Shown here: positions 1-7,382 of the stretch, in pieces
Layout: the number at the start of each line of letters is the position of its first letter
Position numbering within the stretch: position 1 is the stretch's first letter
The notes under the pieces: generated by a model
The model's database searches: none
Told to the model about the DNA's origin: nothing
The model's input: only the letters and a program-made list of their open reading frames with translations
Made by a program: the position numbers and the translations under genes
Assembly (NCBI GenBank): GCA_002726915.1
Contig: PBSY01000041.1
Location: 1-33,002, forward strand
Reading direction: 5' to 3'
DNA from: Verrucomicrobiales bacterium
GTDB taxonomy: Bacteria; Verrucomicrobiota; Verrucomicrobiia; Verrucomicrobiales; DEV007
DNA length: 33,002 bases

Positions 1-59
1 TACACTAAGTCGTTTAGAGGCTTGAACAGAGGGACTAAGGCGGAGATATTCAATAGATT

Positions 60-1247
60 ATGGAGATTAGTGAAAGCTCGGAGTCGGCAAATGCCGATGA
101 TACAACCGCTGTGCCGCTCGAGATTAGTCAGGATGTGGCTGAGCAAGCTGATGAGATGCTACGCGATCTCGCAGAAGAAGCAGGGCTCGATACGGCTTTG
201 ATTGTTGATAAGAGCGGTGCGCTTGTCACTGGTATTTCTGCCGAAGAAAATGTTACCGTTGAAGTGATCTCTGCACTGGTTGCGGGAGCGAGCGGCGCGA
301 TGAGAACGCTGGTGCGTGAATTAGGAGAAACGGGCGAAATCGAAAGCCTTCATCAGGGAGATGAAAGAACGGTTTATCTTCGGGAAATTCTAGGTCGGTT
401 CCTTCTCGTGGGAGTTTCTGAAGCGGGACTTCCTGTGGGATTGATTCGAGAGAAGTCGAATCAGATGAGAGAACCTCTCTCCAGACTTTTGGAGTCTATT
501 CAGACTTCTTTGGTCTCGGCAGCAGAAGATCACGAGTCAGGTTTGGGAACGCGTTCGCTCAGAGAGGTCGCTATGGAACGATCAGCAGAGAGGGCGGCTA
601 AGAAACCAGAGGAAGAGGATCCACTGGCTGGAAACGATGATTCATTGGCAGCGAAAACTGATGATAGCTCTCTCGACATGGAGAAATTCGCGGGTCTGGA
701 AAATGTCGAAGACGAGCAAGAAAACCAAGCGCGTGACTCCGAAGCGATTTCGATTCTTGAGATTGATGAAGAGGAATCCAAATCTGTCGAGGAAAACGCA
801 GAAGAAGCGCTTGAGCCTACCGAGGTGATCGAGCCGTTGGACTTTGGTGAGGAAGAAATTATTATCGAAGCTGATGACGAGCCTGCTCAGGTCCCGTTCG
901 AACCTGAGGAAGATGAAAATGAGGAAGAAGGGGAAGTTCCGGAACTAATTGCAATTGACCAGCGAGAGCCCGTTGATTCGATTTTTGAGTTGGATACTGA
1001 AGATGATAAAGAAACACCAGCCTCTGAGAGCAAGGGCGATGATGGTCTCTCTAATCCTTTCAAGATAGACTCAGAGGACGAGGAAATTGAAAAAGCTGTC
1101 ATTGAGCGCGCCGATAGTGAATCTCAAGTAGGAATCGAACTCGATACGGAAGATGATGAGGAAATTACAAAAAAAGAATCCGTAACTGATGAGCCCGAGG
1201 TCGAAGAAGAAAACGATGGTGAAGCCTCCAGCCCCTTTTATTTCTGA
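60..1247 (+). CDS. Roadblock/LC7-domain protein with long acidic tail
   Basis: Residues about 25-145 look like a Roadblock/LC7 (MglB-like) domain: an N-terminal helix (ADEMLRDLAEEAG), a strand reading TALIVDKSGALV, a helix with ALVAGASGAMRTL, and strands VYLREILGRFLLVGV. Such domains usually dimerise and bind or regulate small Ras-like GTPases. From about residue 160 to the end (395) the chain is low-complexity and very acidic, probably disordered. The tail holds two copies of ELDTEDD (310-316, 360-366), each followed by an S-N/S-P-F motif (331-334, 390-393), the second at the C-terminus (SSPFYF). The Shine-Dalgarno match is weak (GGAG near 42-45). It lies 113 bases upstream of an ExbB/TolQ gene in the same direction, so the two may be linked. 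No MglA-like GTPase gene is in the window. The domain call is fairly firm; the function is unknown. Confidence 0.75.
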   Translation: MEISESSESANADDTTAVPLEISQDVAEQADEMLRDLAEEAGLDTALIVDKSGALVTGISAEENVTVEVISALVAGASGAMRTLVRELGETGEIESLHQGDERTVYLREILGRFLLVGVSEAGLPVGLIREKSNQMREPLSRLLESIQTSLVSAAEDHESGLGTRSLREVAMERSAERAAKKPEEEDPLAGNDDSLAAKTDDSSLDMEKFAGLENVEDEQENQARDSEAISILEIDEEESKSVEENAEEALEPTEVIEPLDFGEEEIIIEADDEPAQVPFEPEEDENEEEGEVPELIAIDQREPVDSIFELDTEDDKETPASESKGDDGLSNPFKIDSEDEEIEKAVIERADSESQVGIELDTEDDEEITKKESVTDEPEVEEENDGEASSPFYF

Positions 1248-1278
1248 CCTCCCTCGCGGGTTCTCGGGAGCCGGGAGG
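1248..1278 (+). terminator. GC-rich hairpin after the Roadblock gene
   Basis: CCTCCC (1248-1253) and GGGAGG (1273-1278) can pair directly after the TGA stop. The downstream sequence is A/G-rich and has no T tract, so this could be a weak terminator, an mRNA-end stabiliser or an attenuator before the exbB-like gene. The pairing is visible; the role is inferred. Confidence 0.3.
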
Positions 1279-1360
1279 AGTGGAAAATGAACCTTTCCCC
1301 GATCAAATTACTGTGTTACCGATATTCTCTAACGGTTCCTGCGGAAAAATAATTGGTTAA

Positions 1361-2044
1361 ATGGACTTAATAACTAAAGGCGGGCCGCTGATGTGGCTCT
1401 TGCTCGGTTGCTCTATCATCGCAATCGCGATCTTTTTGGAGCGCTTGTTCTATTTCTACCGAGCTCGAATTGATGTGGGTGATCTGTTGTTTGGACTTCG
1501 CAATCTTATCAAGAATAAGGCCTACGCCGAGGCTCTCTCTGAGGCTGTGGTGACACCCGGACCTGCGGCTCGCGTCATTCAAGCGGCTCTAAGGCGCCAC
1601 TCTGCGCCACGTTCAGAGCTCAAGGAGATTGTTCAAGAGAGTGGCCAACTCGAAGTGCCCAAGTTAGAGAAGCACCTCTCGGTTCTATTAAGCGTGACTT
1701 ATATTGCCCCTCTGATCGGTCTACTCGGGTCGGTCCTTGGTCTCGTTGATACTTTTGTTCGAATTAACGCCGTGGGAGGATTTACCACCGTATCAGAGAT
1801 TTCCCAGGGAGTATATGAGGCTTTAATCACCTCAGCTGCCGGCCTCATGGTGGCAATTCCGGCTTTTATTTTTTACTCCCATCTGCGCACCTACGCGAGA
1901 AGTCTAATGCATGACATGGAGAGTGCGGGCATCGAGATACTGAACACCATCTGCGACCTTCGATCTCAGCCCTCTGACATCATATCGATCCGCCCAGAAA
2001 GCGAAGCGGATCGGGACGGCGGTGAGACCGCGACCCAGTCCTGA
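1361..2044 (+). CDS. ExbB/TolQ/MotA-family proton channel subunit
   Basis: This 227-residue protein has the three-helix ExbB/TolQ layout: TM1 at about 10-30, a cytoplasmic stretch, TM2 at about 106-132 (IAPLIGLLGSVLGLVDTF) and TM3 at about 154-175 (AGLMVAIPAFIFYSHL). The APLIGLLGSV and AGLMVAIPA motifs are family hallmarks. ExbB/TolQ pentamers with an ExbD/TolR dimer use the proton motive force to drive a TonB- or TolA-like periplasmic partner. The next genes are an ExbD/TolR protein (17-base gap) and a TonB/TolA-like protein, giving a full energising set. Sequence alone does not tell Tol from Exb/Ton; no tolB or pal is present, so neither symbol is given. The start ATG has no clear ribosome site. 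Confidence 0.9.
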   Translation: MDLITKGGPLMWLLLGCSIIAIAIFLERLFYFYRARIDVGDLLFGLRNLIKNKAYAEALSEAVVTPGPAARVIQAALRRHSAPRSELKEIVQESGQLEVPKLEKHLSVLLSVTYIAPLIGLLGSVLGLVDTFVRINAVGGFTTVSEISQGVYEALITSAAGLMVAIPAFIFYSHLRTYARSLMHDMESAGIEILNTICDLRSQPSDIISIRPESEADRDGGETATQS

Positions 2045-2061
2045 GTTCAGCGGGAGGAATT

Positions 2062-2466
2062 TTGAAGCTTGAATCGACATTGAAAGATCAAGGGGGAATG
2101 CTCTACACGGCACCCCTAATGGATGTGATTCTTCTATTGATCATTTTTTTCCTGTTTGGAACAAGTCTGGTTTTGAAGTCTGGTGTAGGGGTAACCCTGC
2201 CGAGTTCAGGCTCTGTTTTACCTCCAGCGGAGGATGCGCACATTGTGGCTTTGATTCCGGGTCTGAATGGAGGTCTATATTTCAATGATCAAAGAACAAC
2301 GCTGGAAGCGCTTCCAGCCATCCTTGGGAAAGCAAGAGAGCGTTCGGATCAAGTCATCTTACTCAGCGACGAAACGATCGACTACGGTTCGGTGATGGAG
2401 GTCTCGAGCGTCATTTTGGAACACGGGTTTAGCCTTTCACAGGCGACCCAGCAGAACACGCCGTGA
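2062..2466 (+). CDS. ExbD/TolR-family biopolymer transport protein (TTG start)
   Basis: This 134-residue protein has one N-terminal membrane helix (about 19-37) preceded by APLMDV, with the conserved proton-path aspartate at residue 21, then a periplasmic domain ending in a typical ExbD strand/helix pattern (DQVILLSDETIDYGSVMEV). The start is a TTG at 2062: a strong GGGAGG (2052-2057) lies four bases upstream, and no ATG before the membrane helix fits as well. It works with the upstream ExbB-like protein as the inner-membrane proton channel stator. The gap to the upstream stop is 17 bases and to the next gene 21 bases, so an operon is very likely. Confidence 0.88.
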   Translation: MKLESTLKDQGGMLYTAPLMDVILLLIIFFLFGTSLVLKSGVGVTLPSSGSVLPPAEDAHIVALIPGLNGGLYFNDQRTTLEALPAILGKARERSDQVILLSDETIDYGSVMEVSSVILEHGFSLSQATQQNTP

Positions 2467-2487
2467 CAGGTTCACGGATGAGTAGGC

Positions 2488-3183
2488 ATGGTAATGAAGA
2501 AGACAGCCAATGATTATTTCATTTTCGACTGGTCGAAGAATCGACTCGGCTGGCTTTACCTCCTAGGTTTCACCGTCTTTTCGATTACGATTCACGGGGT
2601 CGGCTTTTATCTATTTAAGGTTGTCTATCCGATACCGACACGAATCGATCCGACGATGCACTCCGTATCCATTCTCAATGAATCCAATCCGGAAGTTAGG
2701 TCTTTGTTTCAGCGGCTCAAAGACAGAACGGTTTTTTTGAAGGCTCCTTCTGAACAGGCTGAGGTCCGTGTTCGACTTAAAGACCACGAAGTCAAATTTT
2801 TGCCATTGTTCCAGACGACCGAGTTGGAACCAGTGGCGCCTGAGTATCCATGGTCGCTCTCTTTGAGAGAGAGAACATGGATTCAACTGCCTGAGTCCGT
2901 GGGCAAGGGAAAATCATCAACTAGTCTGGATGAAAAACTGAAAAGCCGTAGCATCGCTCCATGGTCCATCTTCGAGGATTATCTCGAGCGGGCCGATTCC
3001 GTGCCAGCCTTTCGTGCTAGCTTGAAGGTTTCGAAGAGCGGAAATGTTAAGGTGCAAGCTATTGAAGCCGAATTGGGCGATAGTGATCAGAAGGAACTGA
3101 TTCAGGTAATCGAGTCGACTCTCAGATTTTTGCCCGGTAAGGGAGAATCAGCGGGATGGATAGATATTTTATCTCGAGATTGA
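2488..3183 (+). CDS. TonB/TolA-like energy-transducing protein, divergent
   Basis: This 231-residue protein has a short basic cytoplasmic N-terminus, one membrane helix (about 21-43), a periplasmic linker, and a C-terminal region (about 172-225, SVPAFRASLKVSKSGNVKV followed by a helix and TLRFLP) that resembles the strand-helix-strand fold of TonB C-terminal domains. It lacks the proline-rich spacer of classical TonB. Position right after ExbB and ExbD genes is the strongest argument: the third member of such sets is normally TonB or TolA. I infer that it transmits proton-motive energy across the periplasm. The family assignment is tentative; structure prediction of residues 165-231 would decide. 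Confidence 0.55.
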   Translation: MVMKKTANDYFIFDWSKNRLGWLYLLGFTVFSITIHGVGFYLFKVVYPIPTRIDPTMHSVSILNESNPEVRSLFQRLKDRTVFLKAPSEQAEVRVRLKDHEVKFLPLFQTTELEPVAPEYPWSLSLRERTWIQLPESVGKGKSSTSLDEKLKSRSIAPWSIFEDYLERADSVPAFRASLKVSKSGNVKVQAIEAELGDSDQKELIQVIESTLRFLPGKGESAGWIDILSRD

Positions 3184-3244
3184 TCTCTTTATTATAAGTT
3201 TTTCAAATTCAGTAACCTTCGCTTTTTAATCACGCGTAAAACTC

Positions 3245-3484
3245 ATGTTTCGTGTCACCCTTGATGGAATGATCGCCGTTTATCTGGTGGTTATTATGTG
3301 CGCCTTGTTTTTCGCTTGGGTTGCGGCAGAGATCTTCCGCAAAGGTCGGGAGAACCGCCGCCGGAAGCATTTCGTGATTTGTGGAATTTGCGAACATGTT
3401 TTCGAAGACCTCTCCGATGACGATCTCGCGGAATGCCCCCACTGTGGAGCTATGAATGAGCGGGAGCGAGTGATTGAGATTTGA
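3245..3484 (+). CDS. Small membrane protein with a zinc ribbon
   Basis: This 79-residue protein has an N-terminal membrane helix (about 8-30), a basic stretch RKGRENRRRKHF that should stay in the cytoplasm, and two CxxC pairs (C46-G-I-C49 and C64-P-H-C67) 14 residues apart, typical of a zinc ribbon or rubredoxin-like knuckle. No function can be read from it. It follows the TonB/TolA-like gene by 61 bases and precedes fabF by 113 bases. Small zinc-ribbon proteins of this kind may act as metal sensors, redox sites or protein-interaction modules. The clear membrane helix and intact cysteine pairs support a real gene. Confidence 0.65.
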   Translation: MFRVTLDGMIAVYLVVIMCALFFAWVAAEIFRKGRENRRRKHFVICGICEHVFEDLSDDDLAECPHCGAMNERERVIEI

Positions 3485-3597
3485 CAAATTTTGACTGTTT
3501 CGGATTTGGAGTGAACCTCCTGATTTGACTGGAGAAATCGCCTTGCAATGGCTTTGAAGCGCGCGGAGTTTAGCCGCCAGTTCGAAACGAAGTAAAC

Positions 3598-4845
3598 ATG
3601 GAACGAAGAGTTGTAATCACTGGAATGGGAGTTGTTTCACCTGTTGGAAACGACGTGGATACCTTCTGGAGCAGCCTGATCGCCGGAAAGAGCGGTATTG
3701 GAACGATTTCTGATGATTCCCTCTTGGGCTTCGATTGTAAGATTGCAGGAGAAGTGAAAAATTTCGATGCAGCTCCTTACTTCAAAAACCCCAAAGATGC
3801 TCGTCGAGCTGACCGTTTTGCTCAGTTGGCAATGGGTGCGTCCGTCATGGCAATGGCTGATTCGCAGGTTGACCTACGGCAAGTCGATTTGGACCGTTTC
3901 GGCTGCATGGTGGGAAGCGGTATTGGTGGCCTCGAAACTCTTGAACAGCAGCACATCAATCTGATGGAAAAGTCCCCCAAGCGAGTTTCGCCTTTCACCA
4001 TCCCAATGATGATCGCGAACATATCGAGCGGAATGGTCTCGATGGAGTATAATCTTCGCGGGCCCAATATGTGTATTGTGACGGCTTGCGCCACATCCAA
4101 TCACAATATTGGAGAAGCTTGGCGAATGATTAAATTTGGGGACGCTGATGCTTTCATAGCAGGTGGTTCTGAGTCGACTATCTGTCCAATGGGGCTTGCC
4201 GGATTCGGCAATATGAAAGCATTGAGCATGCGCAATGATGAACCCGAAAAAGCCTCCCGTCCGTTTGATGTGGACCGTGATGGATTTGTGATGGGTGAGG
4301 GTGCGGGTGTGGTTGTGATTGAAGAATTGGAGCATGCTCAAAAACGTGGAGCAAGAATTTACGCTGAGCTGACTGGCTATGGAGTGTCAGCAGATGCTCA
4401 CCACTTGACCTCTCCTCACCCGGAAGGTGACGGCGCCCGCCGTTGTATGGAGATGGCTATCAAGCACGCCGGGGTTAAGCCTGAACAAATCGATTATGTG
4501 AACGCCCACGGCACGTCGACAGGGCTGGGAGATATCTGTGAGACCAAGGCAATCAAGCGGGTCTTTGGTGATTATGCTGAGACTGATCTGATTGTGAGCT
4601 CAACGAAATCCATGACTGGTCATTTGCTTGGAGCCGCAGGTGGGGTCGAGCTTGCCGCATGTGTGAAAGCGATTGGCGAAGGTGTCATCCCTCCGACGAT
4701 CAACCTCGATAATCCGGACGAGTTCTGCGATCTTGACTACGTGCCTCATACCGCTCGCCAGACTGAGGTTAAGCGGGCCCTAACAAACTCCTTCGGCTTC
4801 GGTGGTCACAACGCTTCTCTGATTGTTGAGAAGTTCGAAGGCTAG
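3598..4845 (+). CDS. fabF: 3-oxoacyl-ACP synthase II (KAS II)
   Basis: FabF condenses malonyl-ACP with a growing acyl-ACP in type II fatty acid elongation in the cytoplasm. The 415-residue length is normal. The thiolase-fold catalytic set is complete: Cys164 in TACATSNHN, His304 in NAHGTSTGLGD, Lys337 and His342 in TKSMTGHLLGAAGG. The N-terminal RRVVITGMGVVSPVG and the C-terminal NSFGFGGHNAS are standard. The family usually has G-T-H after the active cysteine (CATGTHN); here it is S-N-H, a mild variation. No acpP or fabG gene lies next to it, so it may be a stand-alone copy. The ATG start fits the usual N-terminus. Confidence 0.95.
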   Translation: MERRVVITGMGVVSPVGNDVDTFWSSLIAGKSGIGTISDDSLLGFDCKIAGEVKNFDAAPYFKNPKDARRADRFAQLAMGASVMAMADSQVDLRQVDLDRFGCMVGSGIGGLETLEQQHINLMEKSPKRVSPFTIPMMIANISSGMVSMEYNLRGPNMCIVTACATSNHNIGEAWRMIKFGDADAFIAGGSESTICPMGLAGFGNMKALSMRNDEPEKASRPFDVDRDGFVMGEGAGVVVIEELEHAQKRGARIYAELTGYGVSADAHHLTSPHPEGDGARRCMEMAIKHAGVKPEQIDYVNAHGTSTGLGDICETKAIKRVFGDYAETDLIVSSTKSMTGHLLGAAGGVELAACVKAIGEGVIPPTINLDNPDEFCDLDYVPHTARQTEVKRALTNSFGFGGHNASLIVEKFEG

Positions 4846-4869
4846 TCTTGGATCGTCTAAACCAAGGCG

Positions 4870-4899
4870 GGCCTCAAAGAAATAATTCTCTTTGGAGCC
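4870..4899. terminator. Imperfect hairpin between convergent fabF and sigma-factor genes
   Basis: GGCCTCAAAGA and TCTTTGGAGCC can pair with two central mismatches around a loop of about eight bases. It sits in the 93-base gap between two convergent genes, and TTTAGTTTT follows on the plus strand. This suggests a weak terminator that could serve both sides. Confidence 0.4.
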
Positions 4900-4938
4900 A
4901 GCATTTAGTTTTAACGTTAGGAACGAAGAGCAGGCGGG

Positions 4939-5847
4939 CTAGATCGCCATCGCCTGTAGTGCCCGGTCAGAGAAGAAATCTTCGTCCTCTGGTTCGCTGC
5001 CATTGACCAGGGGGCGGGGGCTAGGATCTTCTTTTTTCTGGAGTGCGCGGCGAAGTTTCTTCAGTGCGATGTTTTGGAGTTGTCTAATCCGTTCACGAGT
5101 TACGCCAAAAGCTTGTCCAACTTCTTCGAGAGTTTTTGGCTTCTGACCGGCCAGCCCGAAGCGGGCATCAATGATTCTGCGTTCACGCTCATCGAGAACT
5201 TCGAGGAGGTCATCGAGTTGCATGTGCATGTTCTTGTGGCTCAGAAGCTCTAACGGCGTTTGGGCTTTCTCGTCACCGATAATCTCTCCAAATTCCGTCG
5301 AGTCATTGTCGTTGATCGGAGCATCCAATGACGCGGGTCGAAGCGCTGCCGACTTAAGGCGTGAGAGTTTGGCACGGTCGATACCGATCTCTTCGGCGAG
5401 CTCTTCATCAGAGGGTTCGCGCCCAAGTTCCTCGCTCAGCACCATCGCTACGCGACGCATCTTCGAGATTTTATCCACCATATGGACGGGAAGTCGAATC
5501 GTTTTGCTCTGGTTGGCCAGAGCGCGTTTGATTGACTGTTTAATCCACCAAGCGGCGTATGTGGAAAGTTTACCGCCCTTATTTGGGTCGAAGCGTTCCA
5601 CGGCTTTCATCAGGCCGATATTGCCCTCGGAGATCAAATCTAGCAGAGGAAGGCCGTAGTTGGCATAGTCTTGAGCGATCTTCACAACCAAGCGAAGGTT
5701 GGCTTTGATCATGTGTGCCCGGGCTTCTTTGTCGCCGATTTTAATTTTATCGGCCAGTTCGACCTCTTCTTCTCGAGTTAATAGAGGCGTCTTTCCGATC
5801 TCCCGAAGGTAGATCTTGATGCCACCATCCATTTCCAGATTTGCCAT
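4939..5847 (-). CDS. Sigma-70 family RNA polymerase sigma factor (group 1/2, no region 1.1)
   Basis: This 302-residue protein begins at region 1.2 (IKIYLREIGKTPLLTREEEVELA), then carries region 2 (ANLRLVVKIAQDYANYGLPLLDLISEGNIGLMKAVERFD and the -10 recognition part STYAAWWIKQSIKRAL), region 3 (about 125-200) and region 4 with the -35 helix-turn-helix (TLEEVGQAFGVTRERIRQLQ). The long region 1.1 of a typical vegetative RpoD is absent, so it may be either the compact primary factor or an RpoS-like general factor. Promoter recognition should be near consensus sigma-70. It is monocistronic, with a 461-base gene-free region upstream. I leave the symbol blank because RpoD and RpoS cannot be told apart here. 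Confidence 0.93.
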   Translation of the reverse strand: MANLEMDGGIKIYLREIGKTPLLTREEEVELADKIKIGDKEARAHMIKANLRLVVKIAQDYANYGLPLLDLISEGNIGLMKAVERFDPNKGGKLSTYAAWWIKQSIKRALANQSKTIRLPVHMVDKISKMRRVAMVLSEELGREPSDEELAEEIGIDRAKLSRLKSAALRPASLDAPINDNDSTEFGEIIGDEKAQTPLELLSHKNMHMQLDDLLEVLDERERRIIDARFGLAGQKPKTLEEVGQAFGVTRERIRQLQNIALKKLRRALQKKEDPSPRPLVNGSEPEDEDFFSDRALQAMAI

Positions 5848-6066
5848 GAAAGTTGAGTGGTTAAAGCTACGTTAGTTTGGTAAAGGGAATTAGATGTTTG
5901 ATCCCTAGCAGAGGTTATTAGTCTTTCGGCTGCCTTATCCTTGAACACTAGCTTGTGGTTAACAAAGTCCGGCGCCTCCAGCTCTGCGGTTTAGGAATGG
6001 TCCTGTTGAAGGGGACTCTCTGCTTTGTTTGTATCGTTAGGGCCGGGAGCAAATTCTTAGGGTTAA

Positions 6067-6099
6067 AAGAACTCCCACTGATTTAGTGATTCGGTTCTT
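6067..6099. other. Nested stem-loop upstream of the sigma-factor gene
   Basis: An outer stem AAGAAC (6067-6072) / GTTCTT (6094-6099) encloses an inner stem CACT (6076-6079) / AGTG (6085-6088) around the loop GATTT. On the minus strand the stem runs into TTAA. It lies about 220 bases upstream of the sigma-factor start, so it could be part of a leader, the end of a small transcript, or chance. Confidence 0.25.
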
Positions 6100-6213
6100 A
6101 GATTTGTTCAAATAAAACTCAGCGGAGATATCCAGAGTTTTCGGAAATAGTTAACTTTTATGAAATATCAAGTATTTCCGCAAGAAAATAGTCTGATTTG
6201 TTTTTAAGGTGTG

Positions 6214-6242
6214 AAAACCCTCGCCCGCCCGCTAGAGCGAGG
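6214..6242 (-). terminator. Candidate terminator for the MBL-fold gene
   Basis: On the minus strand, CCTCGC pairs with GCGAGG across a 12-base GC-rich loop, and GTTTTC follows directly. It lies about 70 bases past the MBL gene stop. The stem is short and the T tract is brief, so efficiency is uncertain. Confidence 0.4.
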
Positions 6243-6308
6243 TTCAATCGTATGAGGACAACCCCAGCATGCGCTGGTAACAACAATTTAGAAGAAATTG
6301 ATAGTCTT

Positions 6309-7220
6309 CTAGTAGCCGAGCCCTTTTTCCTCGCGATAAGGCTCGCTTTCGATGCCACGCCCTGAGGATGGATCGGTAACTGGCCCCATCGTCATGCGCT
6401 GCCCCAGTTTAAGTAAACGATAACGTTGGCTGAGGCGCTCGCAGCACGAGCTGAATTCATCAGTTGTGACGTTTCCTTGGTCGAACATGTCGTAGTGCGC
6501 TGGAACCACCAAACTTGAACCAGCGGCCTTCGCAAGGGCAGCCGCTTCGAATCCATTTAGGCTGTCGCGACCGTTCGCAGCCTTTTCATCTCCATTAATA
6601 GGCATGAATGAGAGATTGATAGGCCAACGCCGAATGGCCTTTAGGAGGTGGGTGTGCCAAATGGTTTGGCCGCTGTGATAGAGCGCGAAAGGGCCGAAAA
6701 GAATGACAAAGCCCAGATCCTTAGAGTTGCTATGAACATCACGCCTAATTTTCGGCGTGGCTGCGTCGATGCCATGAAACTCGAATGAGTCCACGGTGAC
6801 GAAGGTTCCCGCGTTCACGGGGACAATGTTGGGACTCGCCTTGCCTAGAAGATTGCGTGCCTGCTCTTCGATTCCTGCAGGGACAACAAGTTTCAAGTTT
6901 GGGTTGGCGGCTCTGAGTGGAAGCAGTGTTTCGGGATCAAGTCGGTCGGGTTGTGAGCTGCTGCAGACTACCGTTTCGATACCCGTCAGGGCTAGAGGAT
7001 CGACCACCCTTTCTGAGGCTCGCTTGATTGGAAATTCAGTACCCTCGCTGGGTCGAGTGTATGAGTTCGAGAGGTAGGGATCGATGAGAATGCTTTGGCC
7101 ATTCCACTTGACGAGAAACCCACTTTGACCCAGCCACCAGACGTGGATGGCCCCAGCCACGGTTTCAGCCGTTTGAAAGTCGTTAACTAGTTGGTCGTCT
7201 TTTTGAACTGGCTCAATCAT
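6309..7220 (-). CDS. Metallo-beta-lactamase-fold protein (UlaG/RNase Z-like) with degraded metal site
   Basis: This 303-residue protein shows the MBL-fold start (AIHVWWLGQSGFLVKWNGQSILIDPYLS, about 25-52) and the strand pattern of UlaG-like lactonases and predicted Zn hydrolases. The metal motif is altered: the usual T-H-x-H-x-D-H is SSSQPDRLD (H to S, H to Q, D kept, H to R). The next expected histidine, usually AAH, is AAT, and the aspartate in HSGDT is Q (YHSGQTIW). Only the last histidine (VVPAHYDMF) and one aspartate remain. The fold looks intact and the reading frame is open, so this may be a catalytically inactive binding or sensor protein rather than a decaying gene. It has no close operon partner. 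Substrate unknown. Confidence 0.8.
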   Translation of the reverse strand: MIEPVQKDDQLVNDFQTAETVAGAIHVWWLGQSGFLVKWNGQSILIDPYLSNSYTRPSEGTEFPIKRASERVVDPLALTGIETVVCSSSQPDRLDPETLLPLRAANPNLKLVVPAGIEEQARNLLGKASPNIVPVNAGTFVTVDSFEFHGIDAATPKIRRDVHSNSKDLGFVILFGPFALYHSGQTIWHTHLLKAIRRWPINLSFMPINGDEKAANGRDSLNGFEAAALAKAAGSSLVVPAHYDMFDQGNVTTDEFSSCCERLSQRYRLLKLGQRMTMGPVTDPSSGRGIESEPYREEKGLGY

Positions 7221-7382
7221 GGGTCACAACAGCAGAGGGAATCCTGCGGTCACTTATAAAACAATAACATGCTACAAAAAGTGCGGCTTCACAAGAATTC
7301 TGGACTATAAAGCGAGCTCAAAAACCAGATTCACTCAACTCTTTTATATTCTCACACTCACTGAGGATTCGTCCAGCCCCAG

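Larger units (their letters stand above)
5848..6308. other. Gene-free region with hairpins
   Basis: These 461 bases hold no convincing coding sequence. They should contain the promoter and leader of the minus-strand sigma-factor gene (right edge to left) and the 3' end of the minus-strand MBL gene. I see a nested hairpin at 6067-6099, a small hairpin at 6264-6277 (CCAGC-ATGC-GCTGG) and a terminator-like hairpin at 6214-6242. No clear -35/-10 pair stands out. A small RNA could be hidden here but nothing proves it. Confidence 0.4.

Noticed and set aside
3481..3530. TTGACA and TTGACT as -35 boxes of a fabF promoter
   Set aside because: No acceptable -10 element is found at 16-18 bases, and the first overlaps the upstream stop codon.
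3874..4341. A 155-codon open frame on the minus strand opposite fabF
   Set aside because: Histidine-rich translation without any family motif, lying wholly inside fabF.
5171..5659. A 162-codon open frame on the plus strand opposite the sigma factor gene
   Set aside because: Serine- and arginine-rich translation with no domain pattern; it is the antisense shadow of a certain sigma factor.
6158..6358. A 66-codon minus-strand frame in the gene-free region
   Set aside because: It overlaps the end of the MBL gene in another frame, has no ribosome site and runs through the terminator-like hairpin.
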